Assembly: GCA_000507305.1 (NCBI GenBank)
Contig: DF241032.1
Location: 1,946-65,945, forward strand
Length of the DNA: 64,000 nucleotides
Reading direction: 5' to 3'
Source: Breviolum minutum Mf 1.05b.01
Taxonomy: Eukaryota > Sar > Dinophyceae > Suessiales > Symbiodiniaceae
The notes under the pieces were generated by a model, which was given only the letters and a program-made list of their open reading frames with translations, made no database searches and was not told the DNA's origin. This document shows positions 63,530 through 64,000 of this stretch, piece by piece (position 1 is the stretch's first letter; every line of letters begins with the position of its first letter). The position numbers were made by a program, and so were the translations under genes.

Positions 63530-64000
63530 AAAAATATCATCCGTTGGTTTCAAGTGTCACAAAATGTTTGGTCCCATCAACATGGATGTCTTTTCTGAGG
63601 CCCGGACGCTTTGGATTTGGTGATTGCCCAGGCTGCTTAAAAACATCCTGGGTGTGCCCACAGCCACAACCGAGGGATCGCTTGAGGGATCCACCCAAAA
63701 CTCTTTTTGGAGACAAGTTGGCCATGAACCATCCAGAAGCTTACTTACCAAGCTTGACATGCTTTCAGGCCCAGAAACCGGAAAGCAGGGCCAGAAAAGC
63801 AAATCCATAAGGACACACCCTTCGCAATGACGTCCAGCAGGGTGTAGGCAAAAATCTGCCCAAAGTTTTGCAGAAGAAAAGTCTTCATTTCAGTTGAAGA
63901 TTGACCTGGCCTGTTCTTGCCATAGACTGAGAAGACCCAAGCTTCTGCTTGCATGTGCTGCCTGTCCCAAAAAAACTTCCCAACATGCAGTGGAAGATGT
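63530..64000 (-). CDS. Second type I rhodopsin-like gene, partial (helix G exon)
   Basis: The exon at about 63954-63748 reads STEMKTFLLQNFGQIF, then AYTLLDVIAKGVSLWICF. The YTLLDVIAK phrase matches helix G of microbial rhodopsins, with the counter-ion Asp four residues before the Schiff-base Lys, both kept, unlike the gene at 11459. The first six helices would lie beyond the right edge on this strand. After the helix the frame ends near a GTAAG donor-like site. A following open stretch (about 63730-63557, containing DPSSDPSVVAVGTPRMF) could be a cytosolic tail. With one helix only, another membrane family is possible. Confidence 0.45.

Noticed and set aside
1-64000. tRNA, rRNA or spliced-leader RNA genes
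   Set aside because: I looked for A/B-box pairs with cloverleaf stems, rRNA cores and a spliced-leader block and recognised none; a covariance search would be decisive.

Overview
This window looks like nuclear DNA of a dinoflagellate. A coral-symbiont type (Symbiodiniaceae) is an inference and was not tested. Supporting signs are: genes split into many small exons; donors that read GT, GC and apparently GA; a DYW-free PPR gene with dinoflagellate-style repeats; a voltage-gated channel carrying a C-terminal domain that I associate with dinoflagellates; type I (microbial) rhodopsin sequence; and dense short palindromic elements. Three isolated N bases (24274, 43093, 49228) mark assembly uncertainty.

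Every gene I could recognise lies on the minus strand, as expected for the long one-way gene arrays of dinoflagellates. Reading the coordinates upwards: a satellite (1-1036); a PPR gene (1957-5145); coding fragments (5225-7136); a short-chain dehydrogenase/reductase (SDR, 8980-14553) with a rhodopsin-like gene (11459-13234) lying inside one of its introns; unrecognised and leucine-rich-repeat-like exons (15.5-21 kb); a possible nucleotidyl cyclase (22.4-23.7 kb); a JmjC-type oxygenase (28.0-29.8 kb); an unrecognised multi-exon gene (31.9-33.7 kb); a cyclic-nucleotide-gated-type channel (36568-40209); a second JmjC/cupin oxygenase (44-46.1 kb); a protein-kinase-like gene (47.7-50.5 kb); an RS/RG-rich protein (52.2-52.9 kb); a DUF2358-lipase fusion (53768-56394); a second kinase (57.6-58.8 kb); and the end of a second rhodopsin-like gene at the right edge.

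The main discovery candidate is a set of short palindromic elements that sit in, or exactly make up, introns. In the channel gene two copies of one roughly 100-bp family are precise introns. Each is flanked by a 4-bp duplication (GTTA or GATA). That duplication supplies the donor, the element's own CAG end supplies the acceptor, and removing element plus one duplicate restores the reading frame. This is how introner elements generate introns. Several other hairpin families sit between exons of the SDR, kinase, JmjC and lipase genes.

Many real exons are shorter than 60 codons. I found them by translating the minus strand by eye, so boundaries marked 'about' are approximate and most genes have unresolved exons.
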